Source: Cloeon dipterum (lineage: Eukaryota; Arthropoda; Insecta; Ephemeroptera; Baetidae). From it: a stretch of 64,000 nt of DNA. The position numbers and the translations under genes are program-made. The stretch is from the NCBI RefSeq assembly GCF_949628265.1, contig NC_088790.1:1740545-1804544 (forward strand). The letters are read 5' to 3'. Shown piece by piece: positions 46,401 through 60,500 of the stretch. The notes under the pieces were generated by a model. That model had not been told where the DNA came from. It was given only the letters and a program-made list of their open reading frames with translations, and made no database searches. The first letter of the stretch is position 1. Each line of letters starts with the position of its first letter.

Positions 46401-48336
46401 ATTAAAAGTCACGTAGGTCCTGTCCGAGAGTGTTATTTATACAAAACTGACAGCAGCGTCTGGTCCAGCAGTTATTCCCTTTTATCTCTGCTCCAGGAGC
46501 TAAGTTGTCCAATCCGCGAGACGAAAGAGGCGTAAATAACATATAAATATTACCGAGCAGCGTCTGGTCGGTGTTTTGCGAGTGCAGAAATATTCCCAAT
46601 TCGAAAAGCTAACGTCAGAGGGGCCGCTTGCCAATTTCTTCTCGCTCGGACCCATTCAAAATTACATAACAACTGCGGCGGGCTGTTTGGTTGGCCAAAC
46701 TATTAGACTGCGATTATGTATAAACGACACGGACGCAGATTCTCCTGCTCTTGTTCGCGTTTATGTCTTGTTTCGCTTGCCAACATTTTCTCCAAACTGA
46801 ATTATTGGCTATTAGCAAGGCAGTAATTTTCAGTTTCGCTTTGACTCCGTTCTGTTCAGAAATAAAAAAAGTGATCTCTCCTCCGACTTGTTTTTCTCGG
46901 TTGCTTGTCGAAATGAAAAATGCTCGGGAGAAGGTCATTAGGGAAATGTGTTTTTTTCGGGGCGTGGTAAGAGCAGAATGATGTATTCTCGTTGTGAGAT
47001 CCGAAAATAGCCGCGCGCGCGAGTGTTCCGTTCTCAAGCCTACTTGCGTTCGAGCCGTCAAGTTTTTAATTTACCAAACAACCCTTCGCCCTGGATTATA
47101 GTTTAAGCGTTTCGAATTTTAATGACCGCCGCCAGCCGCTTCAAAAGAAGTCTCGAACAGCAAACGCCCCGCTTTCTATAAACAAACATTGTACTTTTCG
47201 CGCGCTAACGAAATTATTTTAAGCATAAATTTTAGCAGCGTCGCGTACCAAAAATTATGGCTTTTACCACACACCCCCGCCCGCATTCTGTACTTGTGCC
47301 AAGTGAACAGATTAAAATCAATTAAGATTTTTGAAGAAAAGAGTAAACAGGAAAAATCTGTGTTTTACGCAGGCTCGGAACAAGGATCAGGAGGCTGAGG
47401 TGCTCCAGTGGATTTTCAACGTGATCGGAGAACCGTTGCCGTCTGGACAGTACGAGGACGTCCTCAAGGACGGCGTCGTGCTTTGCAACCTGATCAACAA
47501 GCTGGCACCTGGCTCCGTCAAGAAAATCCAGACCAAGGGAACAAACTTCCAGCTGATGGAAAACATTCAGAGGTACAGAAAATTTGAATTTCTTCATTGG
47601 CAACTTATAATGAAAATTAAATCGCAGATTTCAGCAAGCAGTCCGTAAATATGGCGTTCCAGATGAAGAGATTTTTCAGACTGCCGACCTTTTCGAGAGG
47701 AGAAATATTCCACAGGTTACCCTGAGCCTCTACGCCCTTGGAAGAATAGTAAGGCTTTATGGAATTTCATTTTTGACAGTGTCAATCGATTCCTGAGGAT
47801 TGAATTAGGCTGAGAATAAGCTCTATTATTCAGCCGTAAATCGGGTTTAACGTATAAAAACCGTTATTTTGGCGGGTTTTTTCATTGAACTAGAACTCCA
47901 GCAACCAATCAGAGAAGGGAACGGTTCTCTCTCGAGACAGCAGCGCCACAGTGACAGCCGCCTTGACGCTGCTGTCTCGATCTGGCCAATCACAGAGAAC
48001 CGCCCCCTTCTCTGATTGGTCACCAGAGTTCTTGTTCAAATAAAAAAACGCCAAAATAACGCTTTTCAGCCTGTCTAGCCTCATTGATCAGTCAATTGAG
48101 AATGTTCCTAAAAAATGATCGAAAACTAAAAATTGCCTTTGGGACTCCCGCAGACGCAGAAGCATCCTGAGTATACCGGCCCGACTCTCGGCCCAAAGAT
48201 GGCTGAAAAGAATGAACGCGAGTTTACGGAAGATCAGTTGCGCGCCAGCGAGGGTCACCTTGGACTGCAAATGGGCTTTAACAAGGGAGCCTCACAGTCT
48301 GGCCATGGCGGCTTTGGCAACGCGAGACACATGTAA
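43422..48336 (+). CDS. Calponin/transgelin family actin-binding protein (Drosophila CG5023-like), two candidate first exons
   Basis: Common exons are 47373-47572, 47628-47748 and 48154-48336. The first coding exon is either 45106-45111 (Met-Pro, donor gtgagt; product 169 aa) or 43422-43463 (14 codons beginning MVAFPVVPP, donor gtaagt); both end in phase 0 and fit exon 2. The body is a single calponin-homology domain (VLKDGVVLCNLINKLAPG, GTNFQLMENIQRFQ, FQTADLFERRNIPQV, LYALGRI) followed by one calponin-like repeat, GLQMGFNKGASQSG, and the tail GNARHM. Such proteins bind actin filaments, usually in muscle. A poly(A) signal lies at 48485-48490. The last intron contains a foldback repeat (47770-48100). 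The use of two promoters is an inference from splice phase and start context; the 45106 start makes a very small two-codon exon. Confidence 0.9.
43730..44580 (+). repeat. 110-bp dispersed repeat block, the longest and most regular array
   Basis: Seven to eight units. Successive CCACGCCCC landmarks near 44065, 44180, 44293, 44405 and 44515 are spaced 109-115 bp, which sets the period. The block lies in the candidate first intron of the calponin gene. Confidence 0.9.
47770..48100. mobile_element. Second foldback family, copy in the calponin gene intron
   Basis: Left end GTCAATCGATTCCTGAGGAT. Inner arms CCAACCAATCAGAGAAGGG and CCCTTCTCTGATTGGT are inverted, as are GACAGCAGCG and CGCTGCTGTC. The right terminus is degraded. 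Confidence 0.72.
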
Positions 48337-48484
48337 ATTACTAAAAGCGCGTCATTAAAAATGCTTTTTGTGTCCAAGCTATAATTTTGTTTCTCAAACT
48401 TTCTGGATGAGCGGTAAAAACGTTTTTTTCTTGTATAAATAATTATTAAGTGTTTTAAGATGTTGAAAATTGTTGTGCCTTATC

Positions 48485-48490
48485 AATAAA
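48485..48490 (+). terminator. Poly(A) signal of the calponin/transgelin gene
   Basis: AATAAA about 150 bp past the stop codon, before the next block of the 110-bp repeat begins. Confidence 0.65.
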
Positions 48491-48529
48491 GTAATATTTG
48501 ATGTCAATGAAAACACTCAAGGATTTTAG

Positions 48530-48780
48530 CTTGAATTCCATTAATTTGATAATTTCCCCGTGCTTTTGTAATGTGCCACGCCTACTTTTATAATTTTCTG
48601 AGGAACAATTACGATATTACCGCACTTTTGCCATATTCCAGAGAAACCATGCTCCCATATTTAAATTTCTGGTAGCTCCCCTAAAACCAACTAACGATTT
48701 TCCCGCGCTTTTTTAAAGAATTTCTACAAACCACGCCCCATTTTAAATTTCCCGCTTTCCAGTGGTTACTTTTAACAAAT
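48530..48780 (+). repeat. 110-bp dispersed repeat block
   Basis: About two units between the calponin and sni genes, with GTGCCACGCCTACTTT and CGATTTTCCCGCGC. Confidence 0.8.
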
Positions 48781-48986
48781 TTTCGATTTATGAAGAGCAA
48801 AGATTAAAAAAAACAGTCATTTTTCTAACAATTCTAATGGAAATAGATTTTTCCATCGTGACCATACGTACGAAATAAAATTCTGAATGTTTAGACACTG
48901 ATTTTCTCCCCCAGAATTACATATTCTCGTGTAAGAATTATGAAATTCCAGGTTACTGAAGAAAATTCGTCGAATTGAATCCTATT

Positions 48987-48992
48987 TTTATT
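48987..48992 (-). terminator. Poly(A) signal of sni
   Basis: AATAAA on the minus strand, about 37 bp past the sni stop codon. Confidence 0.55.
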
Positions 48993-49028
48993 TCAACAAA
49001 ACTAACAGAAATGAATCACGAAAATCGC

Positions 49029-50318
49029 TCACCACGGCAGGACCGCACCATCGTACTGAAGGAAAAGTCCATTGTGCTCAGGTTTCAAGTTGGAAAACAC
49101 ATCCAGCATGCCCTTGATGCTTTTGTCAGGCTTGAGAGGAGCCTGCTTTCCTCCCATGTCCGTTTGCACCCAGCCAGGGTGCATGCAGATGGTCATGATT
49201 CCCTCAGACTTCAAATCGATGCTCATTGACTTGGTAGCAGCATTAATGGCGGCCTGCGTTCCAATCAAAATTACTTGGAGGAGTTCAATTTGTTGGAAAA
49301 ACGCAAACCTTGCTCGCCCTGTAAGGGTAAAAGCCTCCCTCCTTCTTGTTCAGTTCTATCGAGCCAAGAATGGAGCTCATGTTGACGACGACAGCTCGGT
49401 TCGCACCCAAAGGAGAGGAAGGACTCTTCGCCGCCGCCGCTTTCAACAACGGCAACAGAGACTGCACCAATTTTATTTTATTACACATGCATCAGATTAA
49501 TTGTTTACTTTGGTGAGCATTATCGGCGCGGCAGTGTTGACAGTGAAGTTGTCCATGATTTGTTCCAGTTTCACCATATTCAGCCTCGTGAACTTTGTGG
49601 TGATGCCTGCGTTGTTGATCAGCAAATTGAGACCATCATCCCCGACCAATTCCTTCACCCTTTTCGCGGTAACGTTGTAGCTTTCAAAATTTGTCACGTC
49701 TGGAAATAATTAATACTTGCATTAAGCGCTCCAAAAATGAAAAAAAATCATACCAATTTCGATAATGTGTACGCTTTTGTTTTGAGCCTGCAGACTTTTC
49801 AGTTCCTAGAAATTAAAATTTAAGACTTGAAGACAGCAAATTCGGAATAAAATCGATGATTTTGACACTCAGGGTCACGTCATGGTCGGACCCTGAAGGT
49901 TGGAATTAACGGTGTCTATCGCAAATATTTTTTTACATGAACAAGAAGCATTAATTTGGGAAAATTTTGAATTTAAGGTCATTGATCTCGATTGAAACAG
50001 GAGCTACGCCTTCTTGGACTTCGAATTTCGGAAGAAAAAGTAAGCACCTCTTTATACGGCTTCAATAAACTTGAAATTTCCCCACTATAAAACCAGAACA
50101 CAGATAGATGATACAATTTTGCGGTCCATTACGTAACACGTAATAATAATTATTATTAAATAACTAAACAATTATATGTTTAACATATGTACCTGTGCTT
50201 TTTCCAAGCTTCTGCAAGTGGCGATAATTTTGGCGGGCGGAGACTTAAAGTTGACAAGCTGTCTGACAAACTCCAACCCCAATCCTCGATTGCATCCTGT
50301 GATGAGAACAGTTTTCAT
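49029..50318 (-). CDS. sni: Sniffer-like NADPH-dependent carbonyl reductase (short-chain dehydrogenase/reductase)
   Basis: Exons are 50318-50193, 49805-49754, 49699-49509, 49461-49309 and 49253-49029, giving 248 aa, the usual length. The N terminus is a classical Rossmann start (VLITGCNRGLG, residues 4-14). NNAG follows, then MSSILGS with the catalytic serine and YRASK with the catalytic Tyr and Lys. HPGWVQTDMGG and a C terminus ending in LPW are typical of the sniffer/C-factor subgroup. In Drosophila, Sniffer is a carbonyl reductase that protects neurons from oxidative damage; substrate use here is inferred from the family. A minus-strand AATAAA lies at 48987-48992. The gene is head to head with thioredoxin reductase and tail to tail with the calponin gene. 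Confidence 0.92.
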
Positions 50319-50786
50319 ATTTAAGTGGCACGTCGTTTTTCTCCGAAGAATGTCTGAACTCTGCGGTGACGAACTCCTGAGTTTTTTGCTCTGTTTATGA
50401 CTGTGACTGTAGTTCTCTTTTCTTCCACTCTCTGTGAACGAGCCCGAGAAATGGTTACTAAAATGCTCGTTAGTAGCGCGACAAATATATTTTAAGCCAA
50501 TCTGAGGCCGTGAACTTCTTCCCACTTCCCACCTCCAACAACTAACTATCTCATTGATCAAGGAAAAAGTGCTCGACGCGCTACCTACGAGCGAGTTGGA
50601 AATTCTTACAATAGATTCCTTCTCGTTGAAGCAGTGCGTGCGCTAGTCTGGATCAATGAGTTTGGCCCCACCCACTTTTCTCTGTTAACAAACACAGCTG
50701 TTGGCGCTGCGGGTTGCGTAATCGGCCTCTGCCTCTACCTCGTGTGTGTTTCTGTGTTGACATTTGATTGTCCGGGTAAAATCGCA
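50319..50786. promoter_or_regulatory. Divergent spacer between sni and Trxr1, probable bidirectional promoter
   Basis: The two start codons are 468 bp apart and point away from each other, with no repeat between them. A shared promoter is the simplest reading. I looked for a canonical antioxidant response element (RTGACnnnGC) and did not see a clear one. Confidence 0.55.
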
Positions 50787-53771
<2,985 letters not shown>

Positions 53772-53823
53772 TTAGTTGTTTTATGTTCCTTAAAGCAAAG
53801 GCTGGATACTTTGTTGAATTTCA

Positions 53824-53829
53824 AATAAA
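53824..53829 (+). terminator. Poly(A) signal of Trxr1
   Basis: AATAAA about 50 bp past the stop codon. Confidence 0.65.
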
Positions 53830-54057
53830 ATAAATCTCAAGTCTGAATATTATTTATTATATATAAAAAATTAACACTACAAAAAATTTGGCATCAGTTT
53901 TGTAATCTGGGCTGTGAATTTTAGACGTTTTCAATGTAATAATTATTTTCTGCCCAACCATAGGACGTTTTTTTAAATTGAATTGCCCAATAGGTTGATT
54001 TTGACTATCAAATATGCTTAGGGCAACTTATGAGGTCGGAAACACCATCAGAAGAAA

Positions 54058-54399
54058 TAAGAAATTGAACCCTGGCGCCAGGGTAGCCCTCAAACCACTA
54101 ACGACCTGAAGGGCTCTGTAATGGTACGAATTGCAAGAATTTTACACCGTTGGAATGACCAGGTCAAGAGCTTTCAGAATATGTGCAACTTGACCCATTT
54201 TGACAGCCATCAGAAAACGCCCTGAGTACCCTGAGGATGCCCTGATGTCTTCCAGAAGGATCGAGTTGCACACATTCTGAAGCTCTTGACCTGGACATTC
54301 CAACGGTGTGCAAATCTTGCAATTTGAACCGATGCAAAACCCATCAGGCGTCATCAAAAAGCCTTTAAGGCAACCCTGACGCCAGGGTTCGATTTCTTA
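54058..54399. mobile_element. Third foldback family, copy 1
   Basis: Termini TAAGAAATTGAACCCTGG and its inverted counterpart at 54380-54399. The inner pair CACCGTTGGAAT / ATTCCAACGGTG and the GGTCAAGAGCTTTCAGAA arm are also inverted. Lies beyond the metalloproteinase stop codon, possibly in its 3' UTR. Confidence 0.78.
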
Positions 54400-54535
54400 C
54401 CTGGTCTAAATGCCTTTTTTATCTCAGGTGTAACCCAAATCATGTTTAATGGGTAAAAAATCTACCGATTTTCTAAAAATTTCATTACACTGAACTGTCT
54501 AAAATTCACAATACTATATCAGCTCTTTCATCGTT

Positions 54536-57500
54536 TCACGAGCAGCCAAACCAATCTCTTCCCGAAGACTTTGGATATTTTTGCAGGGTTTGAATTTCCG
54601 CGTTGTCGAACCTCCAGTATTGCTTGCCTTTGAAGAAGTACGTCATTCCTGTGGATACCCGAATTTAAATAAAACATTTTAATGAATTTGTGCTATAACA
54701 TACCGTCTCTGTAAGTGAGGGCTGCGTCGATGTTGCTTGGAACGCCTCTCCACCTCTCGGTGATTTTCTGCGGGTAGCCTTGCTCCATCATAAAGAGCGA
54801 GTCGTCCATTTTCCAATAGTATTTATCACTAAAGAAATAGGTTTTTCCGTTTTTGCCCCAGACTAGCACGGCGTCCACTTTCTTCACGAACGAAGGCAGG
54901 CCCAAAAAGGTCAGAGATCTCGGTGAGTTCGGCGAAAGCCTGTTTCCGTCAGTCTCCCAATATTTATCACCTGCGGCGATCGAGTTTAAAATAAAATCTG
55001 TCGCTTATTTAAGAATAGAAATAATCTTGCCAGAGAAGATGACGATTGTGTTGTCACCGGGCCTCTCGTAAATGGCGTCGATTTTGGTCACCTCATCAGG
55101 AAGCTGCCAAAAAAGCCTCCGGAAAGGCACTGGATAACCTGCCAGGGTCACTCCTTTGTCTGAGAGCCTCCACACGAGCTGGAAATACAGGAAAATTATT
55201 GCTCAATTAGCAAATCCACCAAACCTTTGAACGTGAACAACTTTTTGATTGAAAAAATTTTAGGTCACCTTTTTCGACCTTTCGATTTTTCGGGGTGATT
55301 TATGCCGGATTAAAAGGTAGCCCGTAAAATTCTTGTCACGTGCACTCAGTACTTCCACCGTTTTTAAGGTTAAAAGTGCAAATTTCGGTTCAAAGCCGAT
55401 CTACCTTTGAACTGGTAACCTTTAAATTGTTCAGCTCTCAGGGCCCGACCCTGACGTGACCCTGAAGATCAAAATTCTGATATCGTCAGAAATTCGCGAC
55501 CAAGGTGTCGCTTTACTGGTTTCTGACTCTGAGCAACTCAAATTTAGGGTCAGAAAAAAATCCCGTTCCGAAATACGCTCTATTTGCATATATTAATAAA
55601 AAAAAAGATAATTACCGAATCTCTAATAACGACGATTTCGCCTCTGAGTAAGGCGATGGTGTCCACTGCTCCGTCGCAGATGGTGTTGTTATTTTTATTT
55701 GGGCGCTGCCTGTCGTCGTCGTCGTCATCGTGCGCCACGACTTCGGTGGCGGTGCGGTGCGTGGTGCTCGAGCTGCTCGTCTTCTCCGTCGACTGCACGG
55801 TCATTCTCCCTCCGATCGGCGTTGACGAGCCGAACTTTTGTCTGTGCGAGGTCACCGTGTCGTAGTCCCCTTCGTAGGTCGGCACGAAACTCGGCCTTTG
55901 TGTCGTCCTCATCGTGGTCGTTGTTATGTACGGCCGCCTTGTTGGATAACTAGGATAACCAGGGATTCGACGAGTCGTCGGCCTTGTCGTCGTCGGTCGC
56001 GCTGTCGTTGTCGTTGGCCTCGGACTCTGCCTATCTGGAGCTTCGGTTTTGTCCGTTTCAGGCAAATTTTTACTCACTGAAATAACAAGCGCGGATTAAA
56101 ATTAATCAGGATAAGTTTTTTTCTGAAATAGAAAAATTACAAAATACATCAAAAGTAATTTTTGTTGTTAGTGAGAACGGGATTTATGGTAAAGGATCAT
56201 GTAAAACCCTAATTTTCAATTTCTGATTTTGGTGTTAAATTACTATAAGATACATTTTTAAAGTCAATTTTCCTTCAAAACCCTGTAATATAATCATTTA
56301 ATATCAGGTTTGGAGGTTCAAAATCTCGTTTATAACGAAAGGTTTCCCGCGCTTTTGCAACACACGCCACGCCCTCTTTTATACATATCCCGGGGAACCA
56401 CGTCCAAAATTCACATTTCCCGCGAGTTCCGAGTAAAAGCGTCCAATTTCATGATTCTCCGCGCTTTTTGGCAACACGTGCCTTTTGCCTTCTTATCTAA
56501 TTTTCCCGAGAACACCACCCCCAATTTAAAATTCCTCGGTGGAAGTGTCAAATTTAATGATTTTCCTGTGTATATTTTCAGAAAACCATGCCTCCCCGTC
56601 AAAATTTCCGCTAGTAAAAATAGTTAATAAAACTTTAAGTTCTACTATTTTCCCGCGCTTTTTAATAAACGTGCCACGCCTTCTTTATATTACTTTTCTG
56701 GGAAACCTCGCCTCCCAATTCGAAATTCTCACTTTAAAAACGATTTTTTTTAGATTTTTGTAATTTACCACGCCTTTTTTTATTGATTTTCCGGGTAACC
56801 CCACCTTCATTACAAAATTCCCGCGGGCCCTGTCCACAAAAAACTTTTTTGGCTGTATTTTTCAATAGAAAATTGCTAAATATTGACTGTTTTAAGTGGA
56901 ATTATCGTTCTCTCAGCAACACTCTCAAAGAAATAAATGAAATGATAGAAAAAAATTATCTCACCATACACATGATACATGCCGAGAACATCGTCGTAGG
57001 CGAGTCTGGCGGGATTGTTGTTGAAGCCCTTGAAGTATGGAAACATGACCGAGTCCTTCTCGGGCGAGTGCGCCAGACCCAGGCTGTGACCCAACTCGTG
57101 CACGGCCACGGAAAAGAAATCAACGCCTACAAACCGACCATTAGTTCGATCAGAGAGAAAAAGGCAACAAAAACTCTTGCCGTCATCAAATGGGCCGTCC
57201 AGCTTGAGTTTCCACTTTTCATCGTCGTCAAAGTGGATGTCGCCGCCAAAGGAGCCGAACTCGTAAGGGTAAAAAGCGTGCGCCAAAACCAGGCCCTCGC
57301 CATCGAATGAGTATCTGAAAATGAGATAAATTTAAAGGACATGCGTGAGGTGCGATTTGAAATTTTTTGGATTTTTAGGCACGACACTATATTTGACTAC
57401 GATTTGAGACTCAATGCTACACCACTGTGCGCATTCTTCACTACTTATTATTTTTCTTTTGACATATGCTGAAAACTAAAATCAACTAAGCCAATCGCTG

Positions 57501-60500
57501 TAGAATCGTGAAAACCACTATATTTTTAAATAAATATTTTCCGACGTTTCTACGGCGAATTCCTGGGCTGATTTTTGTTTTTAGTTTAGTGTGCATTTAT
57601 TTGTATTCATACAACACGTCAAAAACGTCCAAAGAAATAATAATTCTAGGAGCAGAATGCACAGCAGCATGATTTAGTCTTTTAAATCACAGCGCAGGTT
57701 CATTAAAATCGAAAAGCAACTGGTGAGAACGGCAAGTTTCACTGATTTTCACAATTATTATGCAGTTTCAAAAAAAAATATATTTATTTCGACATATATA
57801 TATTCTTTAAACCGCAAGAAGTGCAACTAACGCATTAGTAATAATTTTTTCCATACCCGTCACCGTGCGGTCCGCGGCCGAAGGCGACAATAATATCCGC
57901 GTCGGGGCTGTTGACCCGGACAAACTTGAGGTTGGCGTACTCGGCCCACACTTGGAAGGCCCTCTGCATTTCCGACACGACCACCTGCTCGCTCAGCTTC
58001 GGACTCCAGTTGGAAATGCTGCGGATTTCAAGTTAAAAAGTGTTGGTCAATTGGAGCAGGGCATCAGCAACGAGACACGACACTTTATTGCAATTCGAGC
58101 CAGCGAGTGCGCACAGATATTACTTAGGGTCAAATTTTTGTTATTTGCTGCAGCTGCACGCACACTGTTTCAATTAAATCGCAATGACGCACTCACTTAA
58201 AAGTGTAGTTGACTTAAATAAAGGGACAAAAAAAGTTTTTCAAATAATTTCTTACTCCTCTTCCGTAATTAAACTGCCGTAATATTTTAATTTCGATACA
58301 CTTAACTCGGCGAATCGAATGACGTGCCACGTTCAAACTTTAGGAAAAGTTTGTGAATTTTCCAAAAATTTCCAGCGCAAAAGTGGCTGGGAAAATTGCG
58401 TGTAAAAATTTAAAGACTTTTAGTAGATCTGGCTTTTTATGTATGTGAGTTTAAAGTCATATTTTAAATTTCATTTTGCTGGAAATATAGAGTAAATTTT
58501 GAAACGGCTTCTCCCGGAAATTTGGGAAAGCTAATAACTGAAGTGATTGGATTTCAACAATGTTTACATCTTTGAAATCTGCTCAGCGAGACGAATCGAA
58601 TGATGGGTAACATCATACTTTTGGAAAATTTTATGATAATTTAAACATTTTCCAGCGGAAAGATGCTTTGGGAAAATCACGAGAAGAAATTTAACGACTT
58701 GTAGCAGTTTTCATTAAAAAAAAAAATCGGAATATCACGCCTCATTTTTGCTCTTAAAACGATATTATGCCAGTCAATTTATCAAATTGCTTTCCCGGGA
58801 AATTGGGGAAAGCAAAAAACTATTGTGGTCGGATTGGAATAAATTTTACATTTTTGGAATCTGCTCAGAGAGACGAATCGAACGGTGTGTGACGTTCATA
58901 AGTTGATGATTTTCCAAAAATTTCCAACCGAATAATTTTGGGAAAAATGCGTGTAGCAATTTAGCAGCTTATATTTTTCAAATGAGGTTTTCATAAAATT
59001 GAGTCTTCAAAAATAATTAAAATGAAGTCGATTTTTCCAACTGATTTTCCAGGAATTTAGGGAAATGAAAAAAAACCTGAGTGGTTGGATATCAATAAAT
59101 TTTACATTTTTGGAATCTGCTCAGTGAGAAAAATCGCATGCTGCTCATTTTTCAACTTTTGCAAAAGTTCAGGATTTTTCTCGATTTTAAAAACCCTCGG
59201 AGATCAAATTACGACTTTTTTGTAGAAGCATATAGAGAAGAAACAAGCATTGAGAAAGCTGATTGGCATTTTGACTCACAAGTAAGTGATTGTTCTTTTC
59301 CTCCACCCCTCTGCGCCCTGGATGAAGCGTTTGGTGCGGCTCCTTGAGTTTTGCTTGTGACCCGTGAGCGACCTCAGTTGCAGACTATCGGGGTCGCTTT
59401 TGCGGGTCACGTCTTCCACGCCGCACCTCTTCGTGTGCATCAACTGCAAGAGGCGAAAATACAGAATAATCTCGAGGCGGCGACGGGGACTGGAAATGTG
59501 CAAAATAAAATACCTTGACTGTGGCATTGTCCAATCGGCCCGTTTCGGGAATGGCGCCGAACTTCTGCATCTGTTTGATCGCATTCACGACGGCATCTCC
59601 GCTGTAGAAATTGGCGATTCTTAGGTTGCTTTGATCCAGATAGCCGAAAGTTTGGAGAAAATTCAACTGGAATTATTATCAAACAAAAATCATGATTTAT
59701 TTATAACAAATGTTAATTGGTGGAGAATTCGTCCTAGTGAACCTTTACCCCTAAAATACCAGGTCAAAGGAAAAAATTGCCTATTTTACAGGGGCTCAAA
59801 ATTTGCGATTTTCAACAAAGGCGACATTTTCATTGGGCAGGAAAATAAAATTTGGATAATCCAAAATAGTCAATATTAAATGTGATAGCTCTTGACTGTG
59901 TAGAGGTATCACCTTGAAATTTTCGGTCCCCAACCTAGTTTTCGATTTTGAACAACTTTTCAATTTATGAAAAATGCGCAGGTCGAAGGTCATGGTCAAT
60001 TTACGCAAAATTCAAAATTAAGGGGTGATTGCCCCCTTCGATTTTTTCGGGTTTCAGGGCTGTAATGTAGCCCGTGAAATTCTGCACAAGTTTCAAAAGT
60101 GTGATCGCGATATTTTAGCTGCAATTTGAATTTGAAAATTAAAAACCGGCTCGAGGTCGAGCATAGGGCGGATCTAGGAAGGTTGAAATTGACCTGCAGG
60201 GTCTGTCCCTGAAGTGACCTTAAGATTAAAAAAATGTTCAATTTCATCGAACTCGGTGTCTTTTATAGGTTTTCAAAGCTGTTAAACTCATATATAAAAC
60301 CAAAACTGCCGAATGACAATCCTGAAACTGGTCCTTGGTGTTTTAAATGTTTGACCTGTTATGGGGAAATCAACATAATTGAATTGAAATAATTGTGGCT
60401 GCCGCATTAATCCTGACGTGATGTTCAAAATGGTTTAAATTGTTTAATTAATTTTTCGAAAAATATTTCATTACAAAATTAAAAAGAGAAATTTTTAAGC

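Noticed and set aside
50634..50786. In-frame extension upstream of the Trxr1 start
   Set aside because: It begins at a non-ATG codon and would bury the targeting peptide; it is better read as 5' UTR or promoter.
57865..58200. 111-codon plus-strand frame
   Set aside because: Antisense shadow of a metalloproteinase exon. The frames at 40425-40748, 23798-24241 and 56783-57310 are also shadows or run through exons in the wrong frame.
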